A stretch of 64,000 nucleotides of DNA from a bacterium. Its GTDB lineage: Bacteria > Myxococcota > UBA727 > JAUIJE01. The notes under the pieces were generated by a model, which saw only the letters and a program-made list of their open reading frames with translations, was not told the DNA's origin and ran no database searches. This document shows, one piece after another, positions 8,214 to 16,384 of this stretch. Position numbers and translations under genes: made by a program. Each line of letters begins with the position of its first letter. Position 1 is the stretch's first letter. The stretch is taken from positions 806,001 to 870,000 of the forward strand of contig JAUIJE010000001.1 of NCBI GenBank assembly GCA_030431455.1, written 5' to 3'.

Positions 8214-10427
8214 TCAAGCGTGCGGGGGGTGGAAGGGCAGTTCGCGGACGCGTTCGCGGGTGAGGGCGAACCAGGCGTTGGCGATCGCGGGCGCCACCGG
8301 GGGCACGCCCGGCTCGCCGATGCCCCCCGGGGCGTGTCCGTCGGTGATGACCTCGACGTCGATGCTGCGCGGGGCTTCGTGCATGCGCACGAGCCGGTAC
8401 TCGCGGAAGTTGCCCGCGCGGACGCGGCCGCCCTGGTAGTCGAGGTGGCCGTACAGGGCCACGCTGGCCCCAAACAGCACCGCCCCCTCGAGCTGCGCCC
8501 GCACCCGCTCGCGGTGCACGATGCGACCGGGGTCGGCCACCACCCACGCGCGCTCGAGCTTGGGCCCGCCCCCGGGGGCGCGCGACACCTCGACCACGCA
8601 GGCCACGTAGGTCAAGAAGCTCCGGTGGACGGCGAAGCCCTTGGCCCGGCCCTCGACGGGGGGCGCGTCGAACGCCGACCGTTCGCGGACCGCGTCGATG
8701 ACCCGGTGATACCGCGCAATGTCAATGGGGTGTTCGCCCTCGGGCGCGCCGTAGTTCCACAGGGGCACGCCGAGCTCATCCGCCGAGACCACCCGGGGTG
8801 GGCCGTACACGGTCTTGATGAAGTCGGGCAAGGGGACCCCGCGGTGGTGGGCGAGCTCGTCGAGAAAGCCCTGGACCGCGAAGGCGTGGTTGATGTTGTA
8901 CACCGACCGCATCCACCCAATGCGCATGCGCTCTTGCACCGCGTGGGTCTCGAACGACACGTGAGGGACGGCCAAGGGCAGGTCGCTCAGTCCTTGGCCG
9001 AGCTCGCTGTCGCGCAGCTCGTGGCGCGCGGCGTCGAAAGTGCTGCCGATGGTGGGCGAGGCGATGCGTTGCCGCCACGCGGTGAGGGCGCCCTCGTCGT
9101 CAAACCCGGCGGAGAGCGCTTGCACCGACGCGGCGTGAAAATAGCCCTGGCGCATCGCGTCTTCGCGCAGCCACTGGACCCGGACCGGGCGGCCCACCGC
9201 CTGGGACAGATGCGCGGCCTCCACCGCGTAGTCGGGCTTGCTCTTCCGACCAAACGCCGCGCCGAGGTAGGTGACATTGACCCGGACCGCGTCCTCCTCG
9301 AGCCCGAGCCGGCTGGCCACCAGCGAGCGTGTGCGCTGGGGGGTCTGGGTGTTGATCCACACCTCGCACCCGGTGGCGGTGACCTCCGCCACCGCCGCGG
9401 GCGGCTCCAGCGCGGCGTGGGCGAGATGCGGCACCACATAGGTCGCCTCCACGACGTTGGCCGCGCGCTTCAGCGCGTTTTCGGCATCACCGCGTTGGCG
9501 GCGCGGCGTGCCGGGTTGGGCCACCTGTTCGCGCATCTGGGCCAGGTCTGCGGCCCAGGTGGCGTCGTCGTGCGGGCTTTCGGACCAGCGCAGGCGGAGC
9601 TTTTCGCTCGCCTTCTTGGCGGTCCAGGTGTCGCGCGCCACCACCGCCACGCCCCCGAGGGGCTGGAACGCATACGGCGGGGCCGGGACCGGCATCGTGA
9701 CCACGTCGTGCACCCCGGGGACGGCCCGGGCCGCGCCATCGTCGACCTCGAGGAGCGCGGCCCCGAGCACCGGGGGGCGCACGATGACCGCGGTGAGCAT
9801 GCCCGGCCTCTGCACGTCGGCGCCAAACTGTGCTCGGCCGCTGGTCCACTCGTCCACCTCGACGAGCGGGAGGTCCCAGCCCCCGGGCGGAATGTCACTG
9901 CGCAGTTTCACTTTGTCGGGGTGCGGGACCTTGGCGGCGGCGGCGGCGGCGGCGAGCTGCCCAAACGGCACGGCGCGGCCCGACGAGGCGTGCACCACCT
10001 CGTGGGCGACGCTCGCCACCTCGCCCACCGGGACCCGCAGCTGGCGCGCCCCCGCGTGTTCGAGCATGGTGCGGGCGACCGCGGCCATGCGGCGCAACAT
10101 CTCGTATTGGTTGCGGATGCTGCGCGACCCGTCGGTGTTCTGGTCGCCGTACACGGGGTCGCCGGGGGCCTGCACGACGCGGACCCGCGCCCGGTCCGCG
10201 CCCATCTCCTCGGCGAGCAGCGCGGGAATCGAGCTGCGTACGCCTTGGCCCATTTCCGACCGGTTGCAGGTCAAGTGCAGGGTGCCGTCGGGCTCGAGCC
10301 GCACCCACACGTTGGGCACGAAGGGCTTGCCCGCCGCGTGGGCCGGGCCCGCCCCGAGGGCGAAGAGCGCGCCGGTCCCCACCGAGCCGATCAAAAACCC
10401 GCGCCGAGAGAGCTGGGGCGCGTTCAT
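8214..10427 (-). CDS. Molybdopterin-binding hydroxylase large subunit (isoquinoline 1-oxidoreductase beta-like)
   Basis: A 737-residue xanthine-oxidase-family catalytic subunit, the length typical of IorB-type enzymes. It begins with a Tat signal (LSRRGFLIG) that has a hydrophobic h-region ending near AHA. Molybdopterin-binding segments include [10 protein letters not shown] and [15 protein letters not shown], and the C-terminal GGIGEPG carries the conserved catalytic Glu. Tat export with cofactor loaded implies a periplasmic enzyme. It overlaps the 2Fe-2S subunit by ATGA, and a diheme lipoprotein gene precedes both, giving a complete route Mo to 2Fe-2S to haem. The substrate (N-heterocycle or aldehyde) cannot be told from sequence. 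Confidence 0.9.
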   Translation of the reverse strand: MNAPQLSRRGFLIGSVGTGALFALGAGPAHAAGKPFVPNVWVRLEPDGTLHLTCNRSEMGQGVRSSIPALLAEEMGADRARVRVVQAPGDPVYGDQNTDGSRSIRNQYEMLRRMAAVARTMLEHAGARQLRVPVGEVASVAHEVVHASSGRAVPFGQLAAAAAAAKVPHPDKVKLRSDIPPGGWDLPLVEVDEWTSGRAQFGADVQRPGMLTAVIVRPPVLGAALLEVDDGAARAVPGVHDVVTMPVPAPPYAFQPLGGVAVVARDTWTAKKASEKLRLRWSESPHDDATWAADLAQMREQVAQPGTPRRQRGDAENALKRAANVVEATYVVPHLAHAALEPPAAVAEVTATGCEVWINTQTPQRTRSLVASRLGLEEDAVRVNVTYLGAAFGRKSKPDYAVEAAHLSQAVGRPVRVQWLREDAMRQGYFHAASVQALSAGFDDEGALTAWRQRIASPTIGSTFDAARHELRDSELGQGLSDLPLAVPHVSFETHAVQERMRIGWMRSVYNINHAFAVQGFLDELAHHRGVPLPDFIKTVYGPPRVVSADELGVPLWNYGAPEGEHPIDIARYHRVIDAVRERSAFDAPPVEGRAKGFAVHRSFLTYVACVVEVSRAPGGGPKLERAWVVADPGRIVHRERVRAQLEGAVLFGASVALYGHLDYQGGRVRAGNFREYRLVRMHEAPRSIDVEVITDGHAPGGIGEPGVPPVAPAIANAWFALTRERVRELPFHPPHA

Positions 10428-10873
10428 GATTCGCCCGCGGCGTCGAGGATCGCGGCCCGGATGCGCAGGTAGGTGCCGCAGCGGCAGATGTTGGTCGCCA
10501 TCGAGCGGTCCACCTGCGCCTCGCTGGGATGAGGGACCTCCTCGAGGAGGGCGGCGGCGGTCATGATCTGGCCCGCTTGGCAGTAGCCACATTGGGGCAC
10601 GGCGTGGCGCGCCCAGGCTTGCTGCAAGGGGTGGCTGCCGTCGGGGGACAGGCCCTCGATGGTGGTGACCGCGCGCCCCTGCAGGCGTTCGACCGGGAGC
10701 ACACACGAGCGAACCGCTCTGCCGTCGACGTGCACGGTGCACGCGCCGCAGAGGGCTTCACCGCAGCCGTACTTGGTCCCGGTGAGCCCGAGGTGATCGC
10801 GCAGCACCCACAGCAGCGGGGTGTCGGGGGAGGCGTCCACGTCATGGACGGTGCCGTTCACGGTCAGTTTCAT
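10424..10873 (-). CDS. 2Fe-2S electron-transfer subunit of molybdenum hydroxylase (IorA-like)
   Basis: A 149-residue subunit with two [2Fe-2S] clusters. The plant-ferredoxin-type cluster ligands are in [17 protein letters not shown] with a further Cys in RSCVLP; the second cluster uses CGYCQAGQ and NICRCGTY. It moves electrons from the molybdenum centre to the next carrier and normally travels folded with the large subunit through Tat, since it has no signal of its own. GGAGAG precedes the ATG. Both ends overlap neighbours by four bases (ATGA), indicating a tight three-gene operon. Confidence 0.93.
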   Translation of the reverse strand: MKLTVNGTVHDVDASPDTPLLWVLRDHLGLTGTKYGCGEALCGACTVHVDGRAVRSCVLPVERLQGRAVTTIEGLSPDGSHPLQQAWARHAVPQCGYCQAGQIMTAAALLEEVPHPSEAQVDRSMATNICRCGTYLRIRAAILDAAGES

Positions 10874-11451
10874 TGTGGCTCTCCACGGGGGGGACAAGGC
10901 GCGCCGGCGTCGATCCACGTTCGGGCGGTGTCGCCGAGCGCGGCCTGGCTCCCGGGGGCGGGTTCGCGGCCGTGTCCGGGGGAAAAGCCCCAGCCCACGA
11001 GCGGGTCTTCGGCCAAATGTTGCTGGAGCTCGTCGAGGGTGCGGCCGCCGTTGCGCGCCTTGTCTTTCAGCTGTGCACAGATGGCCGCGTCGCTGCGGCC
11101 GCGCCAGGCCATCGAGAGGGGGGCGAGGTGCCAGCCGGGGGCGCCGGGCACGCGGGCGTCGGTGGCGTTGCGATCCTGGTGACAGCTCGCGCAGTGGGCG
11201 CCGGGTTCGCCCCGGTCGTCGGGGCCACGCCACACCGGCGGGTCGTGCACGGCTTGGTGCATGCCCTGGCGCGGCCGGTCGTCGTCGGGGTGGCAGTTGA
11301 GGCAGCGCGGGTGGCGCAACACCTCGACGAGGTGGGCGAAGGCTTTGTGCCCGGCCTCGACGGTGGCGGGGTCGGCCGGGGCGGGCGCGGGCGCGCTGCT
11401 GCAGCTGGTGACGGCGGCGAGGAGCGGGAGAAGGAAGGCGGTCGAGCGCAT
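10870..11451 (-). CDS. Diheme c-type cytochrome-like lipoprotein
   Basis: A 193-residue exported protein with leader [11 protein letters not shown] giving a lipobox Cys near residue 17, followed by a short Ala/Pro linker. Two haem c attachment sites are visible, CLNCH and CASCH, spaced about 40 residues apart, plus a His/Met-rich middle ([13 protein letters not shown]) that could supply axial ligands. It is the first gene of the operon with the 2Fe-2S and molybdenum subunits, so it is likely the membrane-anchored electron acceptor of that enzyme. The family is not one of the standard cytochrome c folds that can be recognised by eye. Confidence 0.85.
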   Translation of the reverse strand: MRSTAFLLPLLAAVTSCSSAPAPAPADPATVEAGHKAFAHLVEVLRHPRCLNCHPDDDRPRQGMHQAVHDPPVWRGPDDRGEPGAHCASCHQDRNATDARVPGAPGWHLAPLSMAWRGRSDAAICAQLKDKARNGGRTLDELQQHLAEDPLVGWGFSPGHGREPAPGSQAALGDTARTWIDAGAPCPPRGEPQ

Positions 11452-11630
11452 GGAGCGCCGATGTACCGTCGTGGCCGGCGCGGCGCAGCCCCTTCTTCGG
11501 GGGGCGGGGGGTGCGCCGCGGCGTTGGAGGTCGAAAAGTGCAATGATAACAGGTTGTTAGGCGGTTGCGGGGCAACCCGCGTGGCGTCTTTGGGCGCGTT
11601 GGTGGCGGGGCTGGGCCCCGCACGCCGGAG

Positions 11631-11702
11631 GCAGGCCAATCAGAAGAGCAACCTGCGCGGCCTTCTGGCCGCGTGGAGGTTCAAGCCCTCTCCCGACCAC
11701 CA
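11631..11702 (+). other. tRNA-like 3' half, possible degenerate class II tRNA
   Basis: The plus strand shows a seven-pair hairpin (CGCGGCC-TTCT-GGCCGCG, 11656-11673) like a long variable arm, then a T-arm (GGAGG-TTCAAGC-CCTCT, 11675-11691) with the consensus T loop, a seven-base acceptor 3' strand CCCGACC, discriminator A and an encoded CCA at 11700-11702. Upstream, GCAGG and CCTGC could pair as an anticodon stem, but the loop between them is 16 bases, not 7. No matching 5' acceptor strand (GGTCGGG) was found. It faces the initiator tRNA tail to tail across a shared terminator. It may be a decayed tRNA, an integration scar or an unusual small RNA. Confidence 0.35.
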
Positions 11703-11736
11703 AAAAAAAACGCAGCCACGAAGGCTGCGTTTGTTT
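11703..11736 (-). terminator. Intrinsic terminator of tRNA-fMet, possibly bidirectional
   Basis: Stem ACGCAGCC / GGCTGCGT (11710-11717 and 11723-11730) with a five-base loop. On the minus strand it is followed by at least eight T residues, a strong intrinsic terminator for the initiator tRNA. On the plus strand the same stem is followed by TTGTTTT, so it could also terminate transcription of the tRNA-like element. Confidence 0.85.
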
Positions 11737-11812
11737 TGGTTGCGGGGCTAGGACTTGAACCTAGGACCTTCGGGTTATGAGCCCGATGAGCTACCAACTG
11801 CTCCACCCCGCG
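11737..11812 (-). tRNA. Initiator tRNA-Met (CAT)
   Basis: A 76-base tRNA with encoded CCA. The anticodon loop CTCATAA sits on a stem ending in three consecutive G-C pairs (GGG/CCC), and position 1 is C facing A72, the unpaired C1-A72 end that formylase recognises. D arm GAGCAGTTGGTAGCTC and T arm with GTTCAAGTC are normal. These identity elements mark it as the initiator rather than elongator methionine tRNA. Confidence 0.96.
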
Positions 11813-11876
11813 GGCGAGGGGGAATGTAACAGCCGGTATCGGGCTGTCAACGATCAGATCGCGGTTCTTGAAAAAC

Positions 11877-12974
11877 TCAGCTCTTGCCCAAAAACGCGTC
11901 GTGGTCGTACCGGGCCGGGTCGAAGGGGTGCGGCCCTTCGTCGGTGTCGAACAGCTCGACCCCGAGCGCGGCGATGGCGGCGGCGTCCTCATCGTCGAGC
12001 TCGCCGAGCGGAAGCCCGATGCGCCCGGCCGCCTTCCACGCCTTTTTGTGGGCGAGGGCGACCTCCTTGACCGCGGACGAGTCGGCCACCGACCCGGCGA
12101 GCACGAGCTCTTTGGTCTTTTTGCCCGCCCACGCCACGATGAGGTCGGCCACGTCGGCTTCGCCGCTGATGCGCACCGCCTCCTTGGGGGCCAAATGGGC
12201 GAGCGCGCCGGGGAGGGCGGTGAGCACGTCGTCGTCGACCGCGCTCTCGGTGGACAGGCCGAGGTCGAGCGACGCGAGCTTGGGGAACGCGCCGGCGGCC
12301 AGGTGCCGCACGTCCTCGGCGTCCATCGGGTCGGCGAGCAGGCTGAGTTGTTTGAGGGTGTCGCTCCCCGCGTCGGGGGGCAGCGTCCACGACCCCACCA
12401 CGTACAAGCGCTCCAGCTTGGGCAGCGCGAGCACACCCCCGAGGTCGCCGCACGACACGTGGGCTTGGCGCGTCACCGTCTGGTCGTAGGCGTCGATGAT
12501 CAGGGTCTGCAGCTGGGCCGGGCACAGGTCGGCCAGCACCTCCACCGCGGGGTCAAAATGCAGCCGCCGATCGGGATAGAGCACCAGCGCGGTCACGTCG
12601 TCGGTGATGTGCTCGGTCATCAGCTTGTGCATGTCGTCGGGTGACAGCGACTCGTCCAGCTTGAGCAGCAGCCGGCCCTTGGTCTTGATGATGCCCTTTT
12701 TGCGGTCCGCTTCCTCGGGGCTCGGCTCGTACCCGACCAGGCGCTCGTTGGGCACCTTCTCGGCCACGCCCACCTTCTTGTCCCGGATGCGCCACCCTTG
12801 CCGCGGGCTGTACCGCTGCATCAGCACCTTGTTGAAGGCCTGGGCCGCTTCTTTCTCGTCGGTAAACTCGATCCGTTCGAACAGGCCGCCGCTGCTCGGC
12901 ACATACAGCGCCAGATCGTCCAGGATCATTTTCGCGCGCTGCGATCCCTTTTCAAAATTGAACACCGCTTTCAT
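11877..12974 (-). CDS. Uncharacterised protein, WGR-like N-terminus and repeat-rich body
   Basis: A 365-residue soluble protein without signal or membrane segments. Residues 20-60 contain an EFTDEKEAAQAFNKVLMQRY...GWRI pattern reminiscent of the C-terminal half of WGR domains, found in DNA-nick-responsive and molybdate-regulator-like proteins, but the WGR tripeptide itself is missing. The middle has leucine-rich-repeat-like strands (PKLERLYVVGSW, FPKLASLDLGL), and the tail is acidic. It lies 9 bp downstream of tsaE on the same strand. The domain calls are weak and no function is proposed. Confidence 0.75.
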   Translation of the reverse strand: MKAVFNFEKGSQRAKMILDDLALYVPSSGGLFERIEFTDEKEAAQAFNKVLMQRYSPRQGWRIRDKKVGVAEKVPNERLVGYEPSPEEADRKKGIIKTKGRLLLKLDESLSPDDMHKLMTEHITDDVTALVLYPDRRLHFDPAVEVLADLCPAQLQTLIIDAYDQTVTRQAHVSCGDLGGVLALPKLERLYVVGSWTLPPDAGSDTLKQLSLLADPMDAEDVRHLAAGAFPKLASLDLGLSTESAVDDDVLTALPGALAHLAPKEAVRISGEADVADLIVAWAGKKTKELVLAGSVADSSAVKEVALAHKKAWKAAGRIGLPLGELDDEDAAAIAALGVELFDTDEGPHPFDPARYDHDAFLGKS

Positions 12975-12983
12975 CGTTGCTTC

Positions 12984-13430
12984 CTAGCGCTCCATCGACG
13001 GGGTCAGCTCAATGTAAATGCATCGTTCGTCGTCGTCATCGCCGGGGTCCAGCCGGACCCGCACCACCCGCTGGGCATCGTCGAACAGTCCCGCGACGTT
13101 GCCCGGCCATTCCACCATGGCAAACGCAGCCGGATCGTGCACCATCTCCCCGAGCCCCAGCTCCCAAGCCTCGTGGGCGTCGGACAGCCGGTACAAATCG
13201 AGGTGGTGCACCACCGGCGCGGTCGCGTAGCTGTGCCCCAGGGCGTAGGTGGGCGACTTCACCCCCCGCCCGCCGAGCGCGGCGACAAAGCCGCGCACAA
13301 AGGTGGTCTTGCCCGCGCCGAGCGGACCCTCGAGCAGCACCACCGCGGGGGGCACCAAGCGCCGGGCCAGATCGCCCGCCACCGCCTCGGTCTCGACGTC
13401 GGAGCGCGTGATGTGTTGCTCGGTGCTCAT
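12984..13430 (-). CDS. tsaE: tRNA threonylcarbamoyladenosine biosynthesis ATPase TsaE
   Basis: A 148-residue P-loop ATPase of the TsaE family, which energises release of the t6A37 modification complex TsaBD. The Walker A motif is LEGPLGAGKTTFVRGF, followed by the family-typical KSPTY segment, the HLDLYRL motif and MVEWPGN. Length and motifs are standard. It overlaps the end of the NAD(P)H-hydrate repair gene by ATGA, a linkage seen in many bacteria where yjeF and yjeE (tsaE) are adjacent. Confidence 0.95.
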   Translation of the reverse strand: MSTEQHITRSDVETEAVAGDLARRLVPPAVVLLEGPLGAGKTTFVRGFVAALGGRGVKSPTYALGHSYATAPVVHHLDLYRLSDAHEAWELGLGEMVHDPAAFAMVEWPGNVAGLFDDAQRVVRVRLDPGDDDDERCIYIELTPSMER

Positions 13431-14938
13431 GCCCCGCGCGCTCCGAACACCACCGGTCCCACCGCGTCGGCGATCTCCCCCGCGAGGTGACCCCGCGTCA
13501 TCGTCGCCGACAAGGCCGCGCCCGCGGCCTGGTGGACACAGCACGCGAGGATGGCGGCCTCGACCGCGGGCCCGACGTCGAGACAGGCCGCGACCACCCC
13601 GCTGAGCACGTCGCCGCTGCCGCCCACCGCGAGCGCCGGGCACATGCCGGGCACGATGGTGGGGATCGCGTCCCGCGCGGCGATGATCGGGGCCGCGCCC
13701 TTGAGCACGACCACCGCGCGTTCGGGGTAGTGCTCGACGAGCCGGCTGGCCGCGGCCATACGGTCGCGTTGGACCGCCGCGGGCGAGATGCCGAGCACGG
13801 CCGCGGCTTCGCCGGGGTGGGGCGTGACCACGACGTCGAGGCCGGGGGGCAGCGCGTGGGGCATGCGCAGGCCGTCGGCGTCGAGCACCACCGGGAGCTC
13901 GGCGGCGGCGGCGGCGGCGAGCAGGCGGGCGGCGTCTTTTTGGCGGCTGGCGTCGGTGGACAACCCCGGGCCGATGACCAACGCGGTCAGCCCCTCGAGC
14001 TGGTCGGGGCCGCGCACCATCAGCTCGGCCGGGCGGTCGAGGTCGGTCTCGCCCGAGAGCAACGAGACCTTGCCCGCCCCGGCGCGCAGGGCGGCGCGGG
14101 CGGCGAGGAACGCGGCGCCCTTGGTCCCCGGCGCGCCGACCAGGACCCCGACGTGGCCGAAGCTGCCCTTGTGCGATGTGCCCGACGGCGCGTGGCCGTC
14201 GGCGCGGGGGGGGCCCAGGGTGGCGGTCTGGGCCACCGGCCGGCGCAAGGGATGCAGGATGCCCGCGTCGGCGACCTCGACGTGGCCGACGTTGGCCGCG
14301 CTCGGCTCGGCCACGTGGGCGATCTTCGCCCGGCCGTAGGTCACGGTGAGGTCGGCGCGCAAAAACGGCCCGTCGGGTTTGCGCCCGTCGGCGTACAGGC
14401 CGGACGGGATGTCCACCGCGACCACCTTGCGCTCGGCGGTGTAGACCTCGTCGATGAGCGCGCCGAGGTCTTCGCCGAGGGGGCGCCGCAGCCCGGTGCC
14501 GAACAGCGCATCCACGATCACGGTGTCGTCCCGCAGCGCGGCCAAGATCGCGGTGGGGGCCAGCGGGCGGCACAGGGGCTCGCGCACGGGGTTGTCGAAC
14601 CCCAGGTGCACGCAGGCCTCGTCGAGGGCGGTCTTGGCCCGGGCCGCGTCGGTCCCGGCCTTGGGGGCGCCGAACACGAGCACGTCCACGAGGTGGCCCA
14701 ATGCCTTTGCGTGCCGGGCGATGACGTAGCCATCGCCCCCGTTGTTGCCCGGCCCGCACAGGATGAGCAGATGCCGCGGGCCGTACCGGGTGCGCAGGGC
14801 CTCCAGGGTGGCCCGGCCCGCGTGCTCCATCAGGGCGATGCCCGGCACCTTCACGGTGTCGATGGTGAACCGGTCCGCCTCTTGGGCAGTGGCCGCGTCG
14901 TCGAGAGGGCGGAAGGCCAATCGATCCACACTGAGCAT
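13427..14938 (-). CDS. nnr: Bifunctional NAD(P)H-hydrate epimerase / dehydratase
   Basis: A 503-residue two-domain metabolite-repair enzyme. Residues 1 to about 215 are the YjeF N-terminal epimerase, with CGPGNNGGDGYVIARH and DALFGTGLRRPL, which interconverts R- and S-NAD(P)HX. From about 240 to the end is the ADP-dependent dehydratase with a ribokinase-like fold, with KGSFGHVGVL, VVTPHPGEAAAVLG and GGSGDVLSGVVA. Together they restore damaged NAD(P)H. ATG 14938 gives the normal N-terminus. It is divergent from pepP with about 57 bp between starts. Confidence 0.95.
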   Translation of the reverse strand: MLSVDRLAFRPLDDAATAQEADRFTIDTVKVPGIALMEHAGRATLEALRTRYGPRHLLILCGPGNNGGDGYVIARHAKALGHLVDVLVFGAPKAGTDAARAKTALDEACVHLGFDNPVREPLCRPLAPTAILAALRDDTVIVDALFGTGLRRPLGEDLGALIDEVYTAERKVVAVDIPSGLYADGRKPDGPFLRADLTVTYGRAKIAHVAEPSAANVGHVEVADAGILHPLRRPVAQTATLGPPRADGHAPSGTSHKGSFGHVGVLVGAPGTKGAAFLAARAALRAGAGKVSLLSGETDLDRPAELMVRGPDQLEGLTALVIGPGLSTDASRQKDAARLLAAAAAAELPVVLDADGLRMPHALPPGLDVVVTPHPGEAAAVLGISPAAVQRDRMAAASRLVEHYPERAVVVLKGAAPIIAARDAIPTIVPGMCPALAVGGSGDVLSGVVAACLDVGPAVEAAILACCVHQAAGAALSATMTRGHLAGEIADAVGPVVFGARGA

Positions 14939-14995
14939 GCTGCGTGATACATCGATGCGTAGATTTCTGCATGGGTATCGCGAAAAGGAGCCGGC

Positions 14996-16372
14996 ATGCG
15001 GGTGCCGAATGAGACCGACCTGTCGTTGTTTGCCGTGCGCCGCCAGGCGTTGGCCGAGTACGTCCGCGACCAGGTGCCCGAGGCCGAGCAGCCCTGCGCG
15101 GTGGTGTTGTGCGGGACCCCCGAATACCTCCGCAACAGCGACGTCGAGCACGCGTACCGGCCGGACAGCGACGTGTACTACCTCACCGGGTTCGAGGAGC
15201 CCGACGCGGTCTTGGTGTTGGTGGTCGAGCCGGAGCAAGAACGTCTGGTGATGTTCGTGCGGCCCAAGGACAAAGAGCGCGAACTGTGGACCGGGTACCG
15301 GGCCGGGCCCGAGGGGGCCAAGCGCGACTACGGCGCGGACGAGGCCTTTCCCTTGGCCACGCTTTCGGGCCGGCTGCCAAAGCTGCTCGTCGGGACGCGC
15401 ACCGTGATCGGGGCCTGGGGCCGGCGCGCGGACGATGACCAAAAGCTCATCGCGGCCTACGAAGGGGCGCGCCACAAAGCGCGCAAGCGCGGGGTGTTCC
15501 CCACCGTGATGCGCGACGTGCGCGAGCTGCTCGGGCCCCTGCGCCAACACAAGACCGCCGACGAGGTGTCGCGTCTGCGCGCCGCGGTCCAGGCCACCGC
15601 GGCCGGGCACCGGGCGGCGATGGCCGCGTGCAGGCCGGGGGTGTCCGAGCATGTGCTCTACGCCCAGCTCACCAGCGCGTTTTTGTCCGCGGGGGCCAAG
15701 CGCCACGGCTATTCCCCAATTGTCGCGAGCGGGCCCAATGCCTGTGTGCTGCACTATGTCGACAACCAGCGCACCATCGAGGCCGGCGACCTCGTGCTCA
15801 TCGACGCGGGAGCGGAGTACGGCATGTACACCGCCGACGTGACCCGGACGTTTCCCGCCTCGGGCCGGTTCACCGAGGCCCAGCGCGCGGTCTACGAGGT
15901 GGTGCTCGAGGCCCAGCGCCTGGCCCTCGAGGCCACCCGCCCCGGCGCGACCCTGCCCGAGATCGACCGCATCACCCGTGAGGCGCTGGCCGCGGGGCTG
16001 GTCAAGCTCGGCCTGCTCGACGGGGACCCGGCGAAGCTGGCGAAAAAGGTCAAGCAGGAGGACGGGACCGAGAAGGCCCCGCTCGATCGGTTCTACCCCC
16101 ACAGCACCAGCCACTTCCTCGGCCTCGACGTGCACGACGCCGGTCCCTACCACGACGGCACCGACCCCACCGCGCTGCAGCCGGGCATGGTGGTGACCAT
16201 CGAGCCCGGCCTGTATTGCCAGCCCGACGACGAGCAGTGCCCGGCCGCCTACCGCGGCATCGGGGTGCGCATCGAAGACGACGTGCTCGTGACCTCGTCG
16301 GGCCACGAGAACCTCACCGCCGACATTCCCAAAAGTGTCGAAGCGATCGAGGCGGCGGTCGGCGGCGGCTGA
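14996..16372 (+). CDS. pepP: Xaa-Pro aminopeptidase PepP
   Basis: A 458-residue M24B metallopeptidase that removes N-terminal residues preceding proline. The N-terminal creatinase-like domain contains NSDVEHAYRPDSDVYYLTGF, typical of aminopeptidase P. Catalytic metal ligands are visible: Asp in LIDAGAEYGMYTADVTRTF (two), His in STSHFLGLDVHD, Glu in VTIEPGLY and Glu in RIEDDVLV. A good ribosome site (aaaggagc) lies upstream of the ATG. Cytoplasmic, with no signal peptide. An insertion of about 20 residues before the STSH motif (KKVKQEDGTEKAPL) is longer than in many homologues. Confidence 0.95.
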   Translation: MRVPNETDLSLFAVRRQALAEYVRDQVPEAEQPCAVVLCGTPEYLRNSDVEHAYRPDSDVYYLTGFEEPDAVLVLVVEPEQERLVMFVRPKDKERELWTGYRAGPEGAKRDYGADEAFPLATLSGRLPKLLVGTRTVIGAWGRRADDDQKLIAAYEGARHKARKRGVFPTVMRDVRELLGPLRQHKTADEVSRLRAAVQATAAGHRAAMAACRPGVSEHVLYAQLTSAFLSAGAKRHGYSPIVASGPNACVLHYVDNQRTIEAGDLVLIDAGAEYGMYTADVTRTFPASGRFTEAQRAVYEVVLEAQRLALEATRPGATLPEIDRITREALAAGLVKLGLLDGDPAKLAKKVKQEDGTEKAPLDRFYPHSTSHFLGLDVHDAGPYHDGTDPTALQPGMVVTIEPGLYCQPDDEQCPAAYRGIGVRIEDDVLVTSSGHENLTADIPKSVEAIEAAVGGG

Positions 16373-16384
16373 CCGCGCGGGCAG

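Noticed and set aside
11631-11702. tRNA-Sec (selC), attractive because the genome appears to use selenocysteine
   Set aside because: No TCA anticodon arm of the normal form, no eight-pair acceptor, and discriminator A instead of G; the real selC is probably elsewhere.
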